In this document: in pieces, positions 1 to 12,000 of the stretch | Layout: every line of letters begins with the position of its first letter | How positions within the stretch are numbered: position 1 is the stretch's first letter | From: Phylloscopus collybita | Lineage: Eukaryota > Chordata > Aves > Passeriformes > Phylloscopidae | Length of the DNA stretch: 64,000 nt | Direction: 5' to 3' | Assembly: GCA_027886175.1 (NCBI GenBank) | Contig: JAJNNQ010000016.1 | Span: forward strand, 2,459,501-2,523,500 | The notes under the pieces: model-generated | The model's database searches: none | What the model was told of the DNA's origin: nothing | Seen by the model: the letters and a program-made list of their open reading frames with translations, nothing else | Position numbers and translations under genes: made by a program

Positions 1-446
1 ATGAAAGTGAGAATGTTATTTTCACAGATGATCTAAGTGTGATGCAGAGATTTGTTGTGTGCATGGAGGAGCCACCAAAGAAAGACCTGCATCATGGAGT
101 TACAGCAAAAATAGGTAGGGATACATGTCCTCCTTTCTCTAATACAGACAGAGATGAGTTCAACATCCAGAACCCTTTTTTGTAATTCAAGGTGCAAAGA
201 TTTCCTTGAAAACTAAGAATTAACAATTAGAATGTAATTTGGTTTAATTTTTGTTTTGTTTTTATCGTGAAAATATTAAGCCCTCTCCTGAAAATGTTAT
301 TTTTTTGGGACAAACCAGTTGGAATTTGAGTCGGCGTGATTTTTAAATAAATTGAATTTCATGCTACCTAGAAGCTGTGACACAAAATTCCTTGTAAAGA
401 ATATTCAGAATTTAAGATGTAGAAGAAAACCAGCAGCGTCACTTAC
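1..446 (-). other. AKR1B intron 9 (partial)
   Basis: AT-rich sequence downstream of the exon 9 donor. I found no KDYPF-type C-terminal exon or stop here on the minus strand, so the final exon and 3' UTR should lie left of the window. Confidence 0.7.
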
Positions 447-529
447 ACGTTCATTTGACAGATCCTCCAGTTTCTGTTGAAGGTCAGAATAGTTGCCATC
501 TCCTCTTTAGTCAGTTCAAAGTCAAACAC
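447..529 (-). CDS. AKR1B10: AKR1B coding exon 9 (residues 276-303, last codon split)
   Basis: An 83-bp exon encoding [18 protein letters not shown] and RNWRICQMN, followed by two bases of a Val codon and the donor GTAAGT. Cys299 corresponds to redox-sensitive Cys298 of aldose reductase. No terminal exon was recognised in 1-446, so that stretch is read as intron 9. Confidence 0.93.
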
Positions 530-3500
530 CTAAATAGAGATAGAAGTGGAAATCACTTCTTTAAACAAAGGTAAGAGAAATAAATACAAGAGCAGCTCCA
601 CACTGCAGGATGCATTTTGACACATGGACCGCTGAACTACGAAGAACAACTTGTGTTGTGGGCATGAGGCATTACTTTATGAACATTGCTAATTCTAGAT
701 AAGATGTTTCTGGCATGTTCCTGTGTGGGGATTCCAAACAAGCTGTGCCTGCACATCCATCCACAAGCCATGGAACAGGGAATAGTATCATGTAAGGATT
801 GCTGATTAAACTCTCAAAAAGTAAGCCTGGCTTAACACTCAGTAAAGTGTAGTTAAGTATAAAGGAGGAAGAAGCTCAGCCCCCTTGGTGCAGGAGGCCA
901 TGGCAAGGGTGCTAAAGGATCACTGCCAAGTCACCCCTGAGGGGCAGCACCCAGCTCAGCCCTGACCCCTCACCTGGAAGTTCTCCACAATGCGCTGTGG
1001 GGTGACAGATTTGGGAATCACAATCACATTTCTCTGGATCTGGAAGCGAAGGAGAACCTGCAAGGACAGACAACTGCATCACTCCTCCTGTTCCAACAGC
1101 TGTTGTCCCTAAGCTCTACCCACTTCTGCATTTCAAATCATCCCTGTCCCTGCAGCGCTGGCTGCAGTGCTTGGAGAGCAAAGAGGGGAGTGGTGGAGCC
1201 TCACAGGAAATCTCCCTGCCAGGTTTGGGCCAGTCAATTCCTTTTGGTTGCACCTGAGATTTTAGCAGTCTATGCAAGGCTTACATTCTCTGCCAGAGGA
1301 CTTGAGAAGGGAAGTGACATCTGAAAGAATAATTTCGATGGCCAAAGAGTTAATAGTGTGTACTGGAGATAATATAATAAAAAAAATAAATCTGTATTGT
1401 TAGGGAAAAATCAGAGGAGTGCCACAATTCATGGGGAAGGGATAGAGGTTCTACCCCTCCCAGAGCTCTGTTTTCCTATACTGGGAAGGAGCACCCACCT
1501 GTGCTGGGGTTTTGTTGTGCTTGGCTGCAATCTCTTTGATCTTGGGGTCATCCAGAAGGGAAGGATCCCCGGGCTTAGCCCTACACAGAGAAAATTAGTG
1601 GCACACAAATCAGTGGCAAGAAACCTCCACAGACAGATTCAGCCCAGCAACAGAGATCTGCATTTAAATAAGAAATGAGTGGTGTACGTGTAGTCTCAGT
1701 GCTTCAGTCATAACCCCCAGTAGCTCCCTGGCAGATTGCAAAGCAGATTTACCATGGTCTGTCAGGAGAGCCAAGGGGACAGTATGCAGTCACAGCCAGC
1801 CCTTTGGACTGGCAGTACTTGATCAGCTTCTCCTGGGTGAGGTATGGATGAGATTCAATCTGCCAACACAAAAACAAAGTCTGACTGTGGCAGAACCGCT
1901 GCAATATTGTTGTGCTCCATAAGTTATCTCCTAATCCAATTAGAGGCTGCTTTTTTCCCTGATTTGTCAGTGGCCTGCATGATAATACCTATCCTTAGTA
2001 TTAAAACCCCCTATTTTGATACAAAGTGCTTATACAGTTTTTTCTGGGGTTTAGTTTCACAAAGCTCTGGGTTCTTTATTATTCCAGACAGACTGTTTTC
2101 AGGGAAATTCTCCAACATCCTTTAACAGTGGTTGAGCAAGGTGATACAAAAAAATAAGAAGCATCCAAGTGCTGTACTCTGAAATATCCATAGAGAGGGA
2201 TTTAAAGTACATGCAGTGTCTACTTTGCCCTTTTCCCATCTCCTCATTCAGCTGTAATTGGATCTTTATAATCCCACAAAACCAGTCACCTGCAGAGTCA
2301 CTTTGCAGCTCACCTGGACATTTGCAGGCTTGTGCTTCAGTCCTGGCTTGTTCAGGATTCTTTCAATTTGCTCATGGTTGAAGTTGGAGAATCCAATGGC
2401 TTTCACCAGTCCACAGTCCACCAGCTCTTCCATGGCCTAAAACAGCAAAATCATCATCCAGTGTGCGAGGCAGCTCATGATGATGTTCTTCCTAATGTGA
2501 CTTGTCTCCCACCAGGAGCAGCACAAAAGAACTGTTTAGACTTGCCAAGTTCTCTGAGGGAAAAGCAGGTGCTGGCACATTAATGCCATCTCACCCCAGC
2601 CCAAATTCTCATTCCCTGAGTGTGTAGAAATTCACTGAGTTGCATGAGGAGAAGAATGATGATACTCGGTAATCCACTGCTGTGCAAGCTTTGGAGAGCT
2701 GTCCCACACATTGTAGGCCAGATCTCAACCTAAAATGTCTTTATTCCTGTGAAATTTGTTTGAGCAACTCGAGACATGTACAAGAACTGTGGTGAAAACA
2801 AATGTTCAGTATTGTTCCACAGTTCCACAGAACGTTTTCTAGCTTCAGTCGGGTGGGCAGCTCCAGTCAAGTAAGACACTCAAGAGAAATAGGAACAGCC
2901 AGGGAAGGATTAAGCATGCCCATTATGAAAAGCTATTTTGTATTGCCTTGTGCTCCTTCCAGCTAATTTTGTGTGAGTGAGACCACAGTTCTGTGACTGC
3001 TGAAGGTAATGGAAGCATGGAAGAGACTGAGGAGGACAGGACGTTCCTCTTCTGCTTTGGCTGAACTCACCTCCCACGTCTGTAGAAGATCACTGTTGCT
3101 GGGTATGGCCATGTCTTTGTCATCTTTGGGAAACAATTCCTCTCCAGCCTGTGGGAGAGAGAGAAAAGGCTTGAAATAATCTCTGCTGAGACACTAGCTA
3201 TGTCAAATCACCCAAAGGGGATGTTAGGAGCTAAAGCTAATACTGTGTTTTTAGAAAATCAAGTAATTCTCACCATAACTTAACTTCAGTCACTTCTTAG
3301 TTCACACATTTTTGTCATCTACTATCCCAATAAAGACAGGTGTTTCTGCTGGAGCCTCTGAAGTGATGATCCACAAAGTGCATGCAGGGAAGTGATTAAC
3401 TTACAGAACAATATTTTGGAGTCTTACATGAGTTCACTTCAAGTATTGTTCAAGTAACAGTTTCTTTAGTTGCTTTCAAAACACAGACATTTATACTGGA

Positions 3501-5968
3501 GTGCATTTGCTGACAGATGTCCCGTGGGGAGGCTCACTGTTGAAATTGCTGTATTAGAAAAATCAGAACAGCCTGTAACCAGACAGTGTGGCCAAAGTGT
3601 TTTGGAGTCTTGGAATTATCTAAATGCAGTTTCACTTGACAACTTTGTCCACATAAAGCTAACTACAACAATATTGAAGGAATTGAGTTGAGCTCAAAAG
3701 CATAAGGTAGAATAGAGATTTTGATAGGTGTCATCTTTTTGAAATCCCAAGTCTGTGGAACAACACTGAGGCTCCTACAGGCAAGGTCAGCTCAATCTGT
3801 ACTGTACTAAGGGTTTGGTGATGAAAGAAGAATGGGAAATGGAAGTGTTTACTTGCACTGTGATTCTGCAACCTGCAGAGGAAAGAACTTCTCTCAGGCA
3901 GCGAAGTGCACCCCTCTGTCCCAGGGGGTTTTCTGTCAGAAGAGCATGCTTTGGGTTTGTAAAGGGAAAGAGGCACAGCTTTTGCTTGCAGCCAGAGGCC
4001 TGCCCTCAGTGCTGGGTCCGTGTCCCCGTGATCAGGAGGGCAGAGGGCTCTGTGCAGGCAGCGCTGTCGGGGCAGAGATCAGGGCCAGAGCAGAGCGGGA
4101 TGGGCAGCGCCGGGGCAGCGCTGGCACAGCAGGCACAGGCTCTGCCTGGAGCAGCAGTGCTGCTGCAAGTGCTCCTGGCACTTCTGAGGAGCTCTCCCAG
4201 GAATGAGACCTGCTGCTACTGTACCTTGAAGCCAAAAGGCCAGTGGATGAGGTAGAGATCCAGGTAATCCAGTTTCAGCTTGGCAAGAGTTTTCTGGCAG
4301 GCTCCCTTCACCAGAGGCTTCTCGTGAAAGGTGCACCACAGCTGGGGACAAAAACCAGGGCAGACTGTGAATTCCTGGTTAATGCTCTCAGGTGCTCTTC
4401 CTGCACAGCACAGGAATGCTCCCTGTTCTTTGGAATGAGATGTGGAATGAGGCCATCCTAGTGCTCTTCAGATGTGGCAAGTTCTGGGCTGGGCCCTGCC
4501 TGTGTCTGTGGGGGGAATGTGTGCCAGGCTCTGGTTCCATGAGTTAATCCATCATTTGTGCTATCCCTGTTTCCCCAGGGTCTGCCTTGGCAGTAGGGGG
4601 CTTTCAGTGGCAGTGGTGTTTTTTGTTCCTGAGCATGCACAGAAATCTGCACTGCATTGCCTTAGGGTGCCTAAACCAGGACATGCACGTAGCAGGCAAA
4701 GCCAAGAAGATATAAAACAAGCCACAAAGAGTGGTTGCCACCAACCTTTACTTAGTAGGTAAGAAGTAACTCCAGATTCCAGCTAAATAGCCTGATTTTT
4801 GTAATAAGAAAGAAACCCCAACAAACCCCACCTTCCTTGGGATGTGTGCTGAGCAGATTACAGTGTCTGAGGTGCCCAGAACCACGCCTCCCACGGCAGG
4901 GACACCCCTTTGGCAATGCTCTGAGCCCAGCTGCTGCAACAAGCACCAGGTTGTGACAGGCCCATGTGCTCTGCTGTGCCTTAGCTGTCAGCAGGCTGTC
5001 ATCAGCAAGCTGCTTCTGCCTCTGTCAGTCCTTTACACCGAGTAAAGGGTCTCTGACCTCTGCATCACGTGTTTCTACCTCGCTTGGGGCTACCTGGCCC
5101 ACTCTGCCTTTTCCTGCTTCCCTTCTTTTGCACTCATCAATCCATCCCCCAGGACTGCTGGGTCACCACAGCAGGGTGCAGACACAGTGTATCCTTCCTA
5201 ACTGTCCCTACAGAAAGGGCTGCAGCTGTCAGCTTGTGTCAGGAGTGACCTGCCTGCTGTGACGATTTGCTTTAATCCTACAGCATAAAGTGTGTCTCCA
5301 TTACTTACCTTCCTGCTAGGGAAATACTCTCCACAAAGCATTCCCCCCCAGCTGTGCTCCAGGCTGCAGGATGGTTGGATCCTTACCTTGCTGACAACAA
5401 AGAGGTCTTCTCTTTTCACAGCTCCTTCCTTGATTTTCTGCTGGATCCCTTCCCCAATCTCCTCCTCGTTCATGTAGGCGTAGGCACAGTCGAAGTGGCG
5501 GTACCCGGCATCGATGGCAGCCATCACCGCAGCTTTTACTTGCCCAGCTGGGGACTGGAAAAAATGTGCAAATATTAAGAATCTCAAATCAGTGCTTGTT
5601 AAAGACCGGTATTCCAGCAAAATAAAACCAGGGAAACTATGTTAGGGAAAGCAATCCCCCCCCAGTCCAGGTTGGTGGTTTTTTTTCCTTTACAAGAATA
5701 CTATTTCTTGCAGTGATAAACATGGATCCAGGGCAGGAAATCAACCTCTGGCCATTTATCTGTAGCTCCACTCCAGCTCACACTCAGCCCAACAGCCAGG
5801 CAGAGCAGAGCCCCAGGCACCAGGACAGCTCTCCAGAGCTGGACCAGGGGCAGTGAAGCCTGGGAGCTCTGCAGTACAGGTGCTTTTCTCTAAAGCTCTT
5901 ACCTTCCAGGTGCCCAGCCCCACGAGGGGCATCTTGGCATTGGTGTTTAGCTGCACGTAGGTTGCCAT
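447..5968 (-). CDS. AKR1B10: Aldo-keto reductase family 1 member B (AKR1B10/AKR1B1-like), exons 1-9, 3' end outside window
   Basis: Cytosolic NADPH-dependent carbonyl reductase of the aldose reductase family, acting on aldehydes such as glucose, retinal and lipid aldehydes. Coding exons on the minus strand are 5968-5903, 5554-5387, 4341-4225, 3148-3071, 2436-2314, 1859-1753, 1580-1499, 1057-974 and 529-447, all with GT-AG borders. Exon lengths 66/168/117/78/123/107/82/84/83 fit the mammalian AKR1B pattern as I know it. They encode 302 complete residues plus two bases of codon 303; the family is about 316 residues, so only a short tenth exon (about 13 residues) is missing, beyond position 1. 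Visible residues (Met counted): catalytic Asp44, Tyr49, Lys78, His111; cofactor residues Ser160, Asn161, Gln184, Tyr210 and Lys263 in IPKS. The ATG has a strong context (ACCATGG). Phrases such as [13 protein letters not shown] and EEMATIL resemble AKR1B10, others AKR1B1; family assignment is certain, the exact orthologue less so. Confidence 0.93.
974..1057 (-). CDS. AKR1B10: AKR1B coding exon 8 (residues 248-275)
   Basis: An 84-bp phase-0 exon encoding [20 protein letters not shown] and QRIVENFQ. The IPKS Lys263 and Arg269 bind the 2'-phosphate of NADPH in the family and explain its preference over NADH. The donor is GTGAGG. Confidence 0.95.
1499..1580 (-). CDS. AKR1B10: AKR1B coding exon 7 (residues 220-247)
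   Basis: An 82-bp exon whose first base completes the Trp codon, then [20 protein letters not shown] and HNKTPAQ. This is the loop B / NADPH safety-belt end. The donor is GTGGGT. Confidence 0.94.
1753..1859 (-). CDS. AKR1B10: AKR1B coding exon 6 (residues 185-220, last codon split)
   Basis: A 107-bp exon beginning [16 protein letters not shown] and ending in the NADPH-clamp segment [12 protein letters not shown], with the Trp codon split across the intron. Tyr210, which stacks on nicotinamide, is kept. The next residue is Cys where human AKR1B1 has Ser210 (numbered without Met). Confidence 0.95.
2314..2436 (-). CDS. AKR1B10: AKR1B coding exon 5 (residues 144-184)
   Basis: A 123-bp phase-0 exon beginning [19 protein letters not shown]. 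Ser160 and Asn161 (nicotinamide carboxamide binding) and the final Gln184 are present. The donor is GTGAGC. Confidence 0.95.
3071..3148 (-). CDS. AKR1B10: AKR1B coding exon 4 (residues 118-143)
   Basis: A 78-bp phase-0 exon encoding [17 protein letters not shown] followed by NSDLLQTWE, the variable loop A region of AKR1B enzymes. The donor is GTGAGT. Confidence 0.94.
4225..4341 (-). CDS. AKR1B10: AKR1B coding exon 3 (residues 79-117)
   Basis: A 117-bp phase-0 exon starting LWCTFHEK and ending [13 protein letters not shown]. It contains active-site His111 and the substrate-pocket Trp112. The acceptor is TTTGTCCCCAG; the donor GTACAG is weaker than the others. Confidence 0.95.
5387..5554 (-). 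CDS. AKR1B10: AKR1B coding exon 2 (residues 23-78)
   Basis: A 168-bp phase-0 exon between acceptor TTTTTCCAG and donor GTAAGG. It carries the AKR signature [11 protein letters not shown], with Asp44 and Tyr49 of the active site, and ends [10 protein letters not shown], where the final Lys78 is the catalytic lysine. Confidence 0.95.
5903..5968 (-). CDS. AKR1B10: AKR1B coding exon 1 (residues 1-22)
   Basis: Encodes the N-terminal strand beginning MATYVQLNT and ending GLGTWK. The last codon AAG is followed by the donor GTAAGA, and the exon ends in phase 0. The start ATG complements 5966-5968. Confidence 0.93.
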
Positions 5969-6021
5969 GGTCCTGCACTCTCTCCTGGTTGCCTCACCAC
6001 AGCTGCCTCTTGCCTGTCTGG

Positions 6022-6028
6022 TTTAATA
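6022..6028 (-). promoter_or_regulatory. TATA-like box of the AKR1B gene
   Basis: Reads TATTAAA on the minus strand, 54-60 bp upstream of the ATG. This would place transcription start about 25-30 bp upstream of the start codon, giving a short 5' UTR as in other AKR1B genes. The assignment rests on position and sequence only. Confidence 0.45.
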
Positions 6029-9000
6029 GTGGTCACTGGCCAGGGCAGGGGACAATCCTGGGGCGTCACTGGTGCTCTGGGTCCTCCCATATCCGGCAAA
6101 CAAGGCTGTGGCTTTTTCTCTGTACACTCAGCTCACAAAGGTTAATGTGAAAGCTGAAATCAATTAATAACTGAGGTGATTACTTGGGGCGTGGCAGTGG
6201 TGTGCTCTGTGGACCTTTCCCTTATCAAAAGATAAGGGTTGAGGGCAGGTGTGTCCTGGTCTGGCTGGTGTTTGTGCCAGAATCAGCTCCTGCAGTGCCC
6301 TGTCCGTGTCCCAGGGATTGTTCATGCCTCTCTCTTGTGCCATGTGCCGAGGTATTCTAACACCCTGTTGCAGTTCCCCCCATGGATTTCCAGAGAGAGG
6401 TGGTTTCATTCAGGCTACTTTGACCCAGGATTGTCACTGGAGGTGTCCTGAAAAGTGTCAATAAACAAGTCCTGGGGTAGGATGTGATGCAGAGGCCCCT
6501 CGCTCCCGGAGCTGCTCCCTCGCTGCCGGGTGTGTGACTGTGGGCCGAGCCCTTGGCTGCAGCAGCGTGTCCCCGTGCTGTGGTGGTGGCCTGGGCTGCT
6601 CTGCCCTTGACACAGCCTTGTCACCTTGTGTGCTGATGAAGTGACAGCTGGAGAAATCTCCGTGTGAGTTTGCAGAGGCAGAAGGAGTTCCTTTTCACCC
6701 TCCCCAAAGGCGTTGGTATCCACTCCTCAGGTGAGGCACAGTGTAGAACAGGGAAGTTCACCCAGGGCACATGTGCCAAACGTGAGAAGTCAAATTAAGT
6801 CCCTGTTTTTCCCCAGTCTTAACAGAATCACCTCTCTGGTAAAATTCCAGAACTGCCTTTTCTTTTTTTCTTTTCTTCACTTCTCCTTGTTTTGTTACTG
6901 TGGGCAGCAGGCATACCTCTATGGCTTGTTTTTTAGCAGCCAGTGCAGTCATAAAGGAATTTCATAATGCAAAGACTTGTGAGTGTAGAAGAGGTGACCT
7001 GTAGCTTCATGGTCATTGTGGATGCCATATGTAATTACTGCCACAAACTAACACACCCTGTAGCACAAAACCAGAGCAGGATCCAGGGTGGATGCGTTTT
7101 AATGTTTGCACACACGGGGGCAGAGTTAAACTTGTGTGTGGCCACTGCTTTTGTATTTCTTCAGTCTTAGGCCAGCAGACTGAATTGGATATTCTATTCC
7201 TTAGATTTTGTAATAATGAGAAGTTGGAAATCTCTCTTCCTCTGTCTCTTTTCCTAAAAAAGGATAAGAAGAAGAAGAAAAAAAAGGGTGGCTTACATTT
7301 GTAATAAACAAATAGACTTGAAATTTTCTGGTAGGGACTCAGAAGATACAAACTTGGGTTTAAAGAGGAAATTAGCCAGTTATCACTAACATACCAAATT
7401 TCTGAATTGTCCGATCCTTAAACTGAAGACACAAAAATTAATTCCCTTTCCCCTGCTGTCTTTTGCACTGAAATGTATGAAATGGTCTCCTGCTTCAGCT
7501 CACCACTGTGTCTCAAAGATGTTCCAAAGCTTGGACTTCTAAGCACTGTTATGCACGTGGAGGGGAAATCAAGTCTATTTTCTCCTTCCTGTTAACAAGG
7601 CACTTGCCTTCAACATTTATGTCTGAGGAGAAGCAGGAAGGCTATCTCAAATTTAGTATGGTTGGATTTACTACAAGTGGGAGCACTCTCCTGTGCTCGA
7701 CAGCTCCAGCTTGTTTTGACTGCAGCTGTCTGTGAGCCATGTGCAGCTGGTAGGAAGCAGAGTGTGCTGTACAGACTTGGGCTGTTAACTCCACATTTGA
7801 GGCCAGAGGCTGCTTCCATTGGGAGCTTGCCATGGATTCAACAGCGTGGAAACCAGCCATTTGTTAAAATGCCTGCCAACAGTGCCAGCTCTTTGTTCAG
7901 CCAGGGTAGTACCGAGCTCTGTCTAAGCTGTTCTGCACGTTGGCCCTGGAATGGCTGGCTGTTGTGATTTCAGCACTCTTTTCCAGTGCCTCATCCAGAG
8001 ATCCCCGGTGTTCCCCCTGCAGCTGACAGTGCAGCAGTGCTGGTGGCTCAGGCAAAACAGGGAGAGAACATTTCCTCAAGATCTGCACCCCTGGCCGTGC
8101 TGGCCTCTGGGGGACAAACCAAGGACAGTAAGAAGAGTCAGGATTGACCTTTTCCTCCTTCCCAAGGACATTCCTCACTCTGTAGTGTAAGCCAGTGAGC
8201 TCAAGAGGTGCTGGGACACCACGCAAAGCTGAGAAAGTAGGTGCTAAAAATTGCCTTTTTTATACCTTTTCCTCACTCACTGTATGTCACCCTCTGGAGC
8301 AAGATGGGCTTCCCAGGAGTAGTCACAGTCTGACATTCCCACAGCACTGGGCACACAAGAAGCCTGAAACAATGTATTTTGGGTTCTGAGAAAAACCCAG
8401 CCAAGGGTGTTCTGAAGCTGGAGCAACTATTACTGCTACAAATAGAGGAAAGGGGAGAATCTGGGGAACATCAAGTTTGAAACTGCCCTAAAGAGTAACT
8501 GCCCTACCTTTTAACTTAGCAGAGCTGCAGGAAGCTACAGTTTTTGAGAACTACATCAAATGGGGTGGTGGTTTGGTGATAAAGAGAAGTGTAACTTGCC
8601 AACAAGTGGGTACCTGAGGGTAAACAGGACAGGAAGAGATAGTTAATAAAACTGTCAGGCAGTGGGGAGCAGACCCCTGGAGGCAGTGGAGGAGGTGTTG
8701 ACAGCAGACAAGGGCAAAACAAGGCATGTTCACGATATTCCCAAAGAATAATATAGTTACATTTTCTTCTGAGTCTTGTCTACATGAAAATCTTGCACTG
8801 TTTCATTATGCTGATGCAAATGCCTTTTTTGGACACATATCAGTTGAAGTATGTTGTGTATTGATTTAGCTTAAATCCCTTCCTTACCACTTCAGTTAAA
8901 ACAGTAGAAACTACTCCAGCAAAATAACATCCATCCTCCCACAGACTTCACATGAATTTAACAGCATCAGGTTTTGAACTGGTTTAATTAAACTGCAACT

Positions 9001-12000
9001 TCCTTGCACAGGCCAGGACTGGTTGCTGTGGAAGCAGAAACATGTCAGTGTCTTTTGTGTCTTTTCTTTAACTTGTAAAAAGAAACCTTCTGATCACAGA
9101 CTGGAGAGGTGGATTAATGTGGGACTGGCAAATACTTTGCTTGATTTTCTCTAGGTCAAGCCCTGTGAAAAGAGCAGGTACCAAAGCATCAACAAAGACC
9201 TAACCTTCTCAGTTGTTTCTGTGGGCGAATGGGCTTTGTAATGAGGGGATAGGCAACTTCAATTAAATAGGAAGAACACCATGGCCAGCATCCAGACCCA
9301 TCTCATCTATAAATGGAAAATTTGCCCATCCCAGACCTACATTCCTGTCCAGTTCTGTTGGTAGGCATGGTTATCACAGGACTGGGATTTTCCTTCCTCG
9401 TATAGGCAGACTGTAGGTTTTCCAAAGCTCATCACTTTAGAGAGCAGTTGACTATTTTTCTTGCCAAGTGGAGGCTCTTGTTCTCATGGAAAAATATTTT
9501 CATGCCTCCTTTCAAGTTTCAGCAGTAAGCCATGTCTGGTTTTGACAAGGAGAGGGATGCGTTAAATGTCCTAAGAGTGGAGGAAAAGATTATGTTTTCT
9601 TTTTTTTAAAAAAATACAGAAGTTTTGAAAAGTGTTGGAAATATTTTCCTCACGTTTGTAAACCAAAACAAAATGAAGCAGCCAGTAAAACCAACAATTT
9701 CATCTCGATTAGGAACAACGTGAAAAATCCCACTGTGGAATCTGTACAGTTAGAGATGAATAGAAATTGCTTTCTAACCTGAACTCGCACACAACAGGGG
9801 AGCCAGATGGTTTTAGCTGACTGAGTTACTCAGGTTTTGTACAAACGAGAGCAGAACCTCATGTGGTGTTTCTCCCGTCACATGGCAGGACCCGTGGGCA
9901 GCAGGAACGTTTAGTGGGGACGTGGAAGGTCCAGTGATTCCCACAGAAGTTCGGCTCATTGTCCTTCACTAATCCATGGCTGTGCTCTGTGCTCCAGGTC
10001 TGCTCTAGGCTTGGTCAGATGGGCTCCTGCACTCTCAGCAGCTGACATTTCCAGAAGGAATTCAGGATGTGCAGGGAGGAGGCCCTGAGCTGAACATTGT
10101 TCTAGCACGAGGCTTCCAGCAATTGTCTTGGCTGGGGACTCTGCTTGTCCTGCATCCAGAACACGTGGGGAACCCCAGGGGCTGGGAAGAGATGGTGGCC
10201 ACGTGTGGGTTGCTGCAGAAGCCAGGAAAATTGGTTTGGCCTGTGTGTGCTCCCAGGTTAATGCTCTCCCCAAACTCCATGCAACCATAAGAGTAGATAA
10301 AAGGGGCTTCTCCATCTCTAAAGTTTCTGGATCTTGAGAAGGGCAAGAGACCTTGGCCCAACAGCATGTGCCTCATCTTGTGGTGTTTTTCTACAGACAT
10401 GATACCCTTCCCCAAAAAGAAGATAGGTTGTTGCCAGATGTATCTGCTGCTGCAAATTCCTTCTTAAGAAGGGCATTTCTTAATTTATTTTTTTTTCCTC
10501 ACACATCCCTTGTATTGATCTTGGCTCAGTCCCTTGTTTGATGCATTACAGATGCAGACATGTACAGAGAAGAATAAGGACAGCAGTACTGAATGTTCAA
10601 ACAAGTACTGGACCTATCCAAAATGTTGAATGTTGGAGAGTGCTGGAGCAGAAAAGTCTCTTTGTAAGATAAAAAGGAGATACTGAATTACAGGCAAAAT
10701 ATTTTTCCCTGGCCCTTCCACGGATAGCTAGATCTGGTGACAATGTAGAGGAATAGACTAATTCTGCATAGAGAAAGAGTGGAAGTCAGGCATAAAATTA
10801 TTTAAGCAAATGGTTTTCCATGTAAGTAAAACAGATGAAAGTTTGAACTGAAAAAGTCTGGGAAGTCAGATATTCTGACTCCCCATCATGCATGATTTAT
10901 TAGTCCTGTCTATCTTTCCACTCATGCTCCTTTTTTGTTAAAGAAATGAGGGGGGGTGGAGGGGGAGGAAGCATGAATTAACTTGTGATACACAGCTATT
11001 TATTTAGCAACCCAACTCCTAAAGTTTCCTGGGAAACAATCCTGTAAAAGAGAGGCCTGATTTTGTTGCTTTTTACGGTCAGGAGCAGCCCCAGTGAATT
11101 CTGAGGAGTTACAGTAAAGTAGAAGAAGAGTGTGACTCAGTCCTTCTCTTGATATTATCTAACCATGGCACACAGGACAGACTTTTTATATAGGAAGCTC
11201 ATTTTTGTGCTCCATTCAAAACCAAACTGAACTTCAGCCAGTTTTGTTTTGTAAACTGGTATGGTGCAAGAGAGCCACATACCATGGACAGAAACATAAG
11301 AAGCACCAGAAAGGTCTTTGTGACTTGTACAAGAAAATCAAATTTTTGAGAAAACAAACATCAAAAACACAAACATCAACAAGGCCTTAATTAACTCAGG
11401 TTCATTGTAACATGGAAGTAAAAGACTTTAAAACAGGGTTTTGGGTTTGTTTTTTTTTTGAGGGGAAACATCTTTCATAGCAAGATGTTAATACACTCCA
11501 ACTTGAATATGTGTGGTGTGTGTTTGCTGTTCTCACCGTTCTCTGCAATGACACCGAAGTTCCCATTTTACCCTTTTGGTTGTAACTGCCCAGATTGTTA
11601 TGTGCTGTCATCATGCTCTAGTATCAGCACTATCCAGTCTGTTTTCAAAATAACTTATCATGACTAGACACCACCCTGCTGCTTTCTTTTTTTTCAAAGC
11701 TCTTTAAAATTATCTCTTCCCAGACAGTTCCTTACTGACTGACGTCTGGTGTCTGGAGCACTTTGTTTATCGTGGGGGGGAAAAAAGCAGATTCATCACA
11801 GGATTTTCTTTGCTTTTGATGCTGCTACAATAAGTTAATTTCTACAATATTGTGACTGAAAACCAGTGAAATGCTCCAGCCCAAAACCTGAAATGGAAAC
11901 GCCTCCAAACCCACAAAATTTAAAAGTGAACCTTGTAAATCTTCATGTTTTGTGTCTGGCTCTAGAAATGGGAAAACTTTTGATTGTGAGAAAGAATTTT

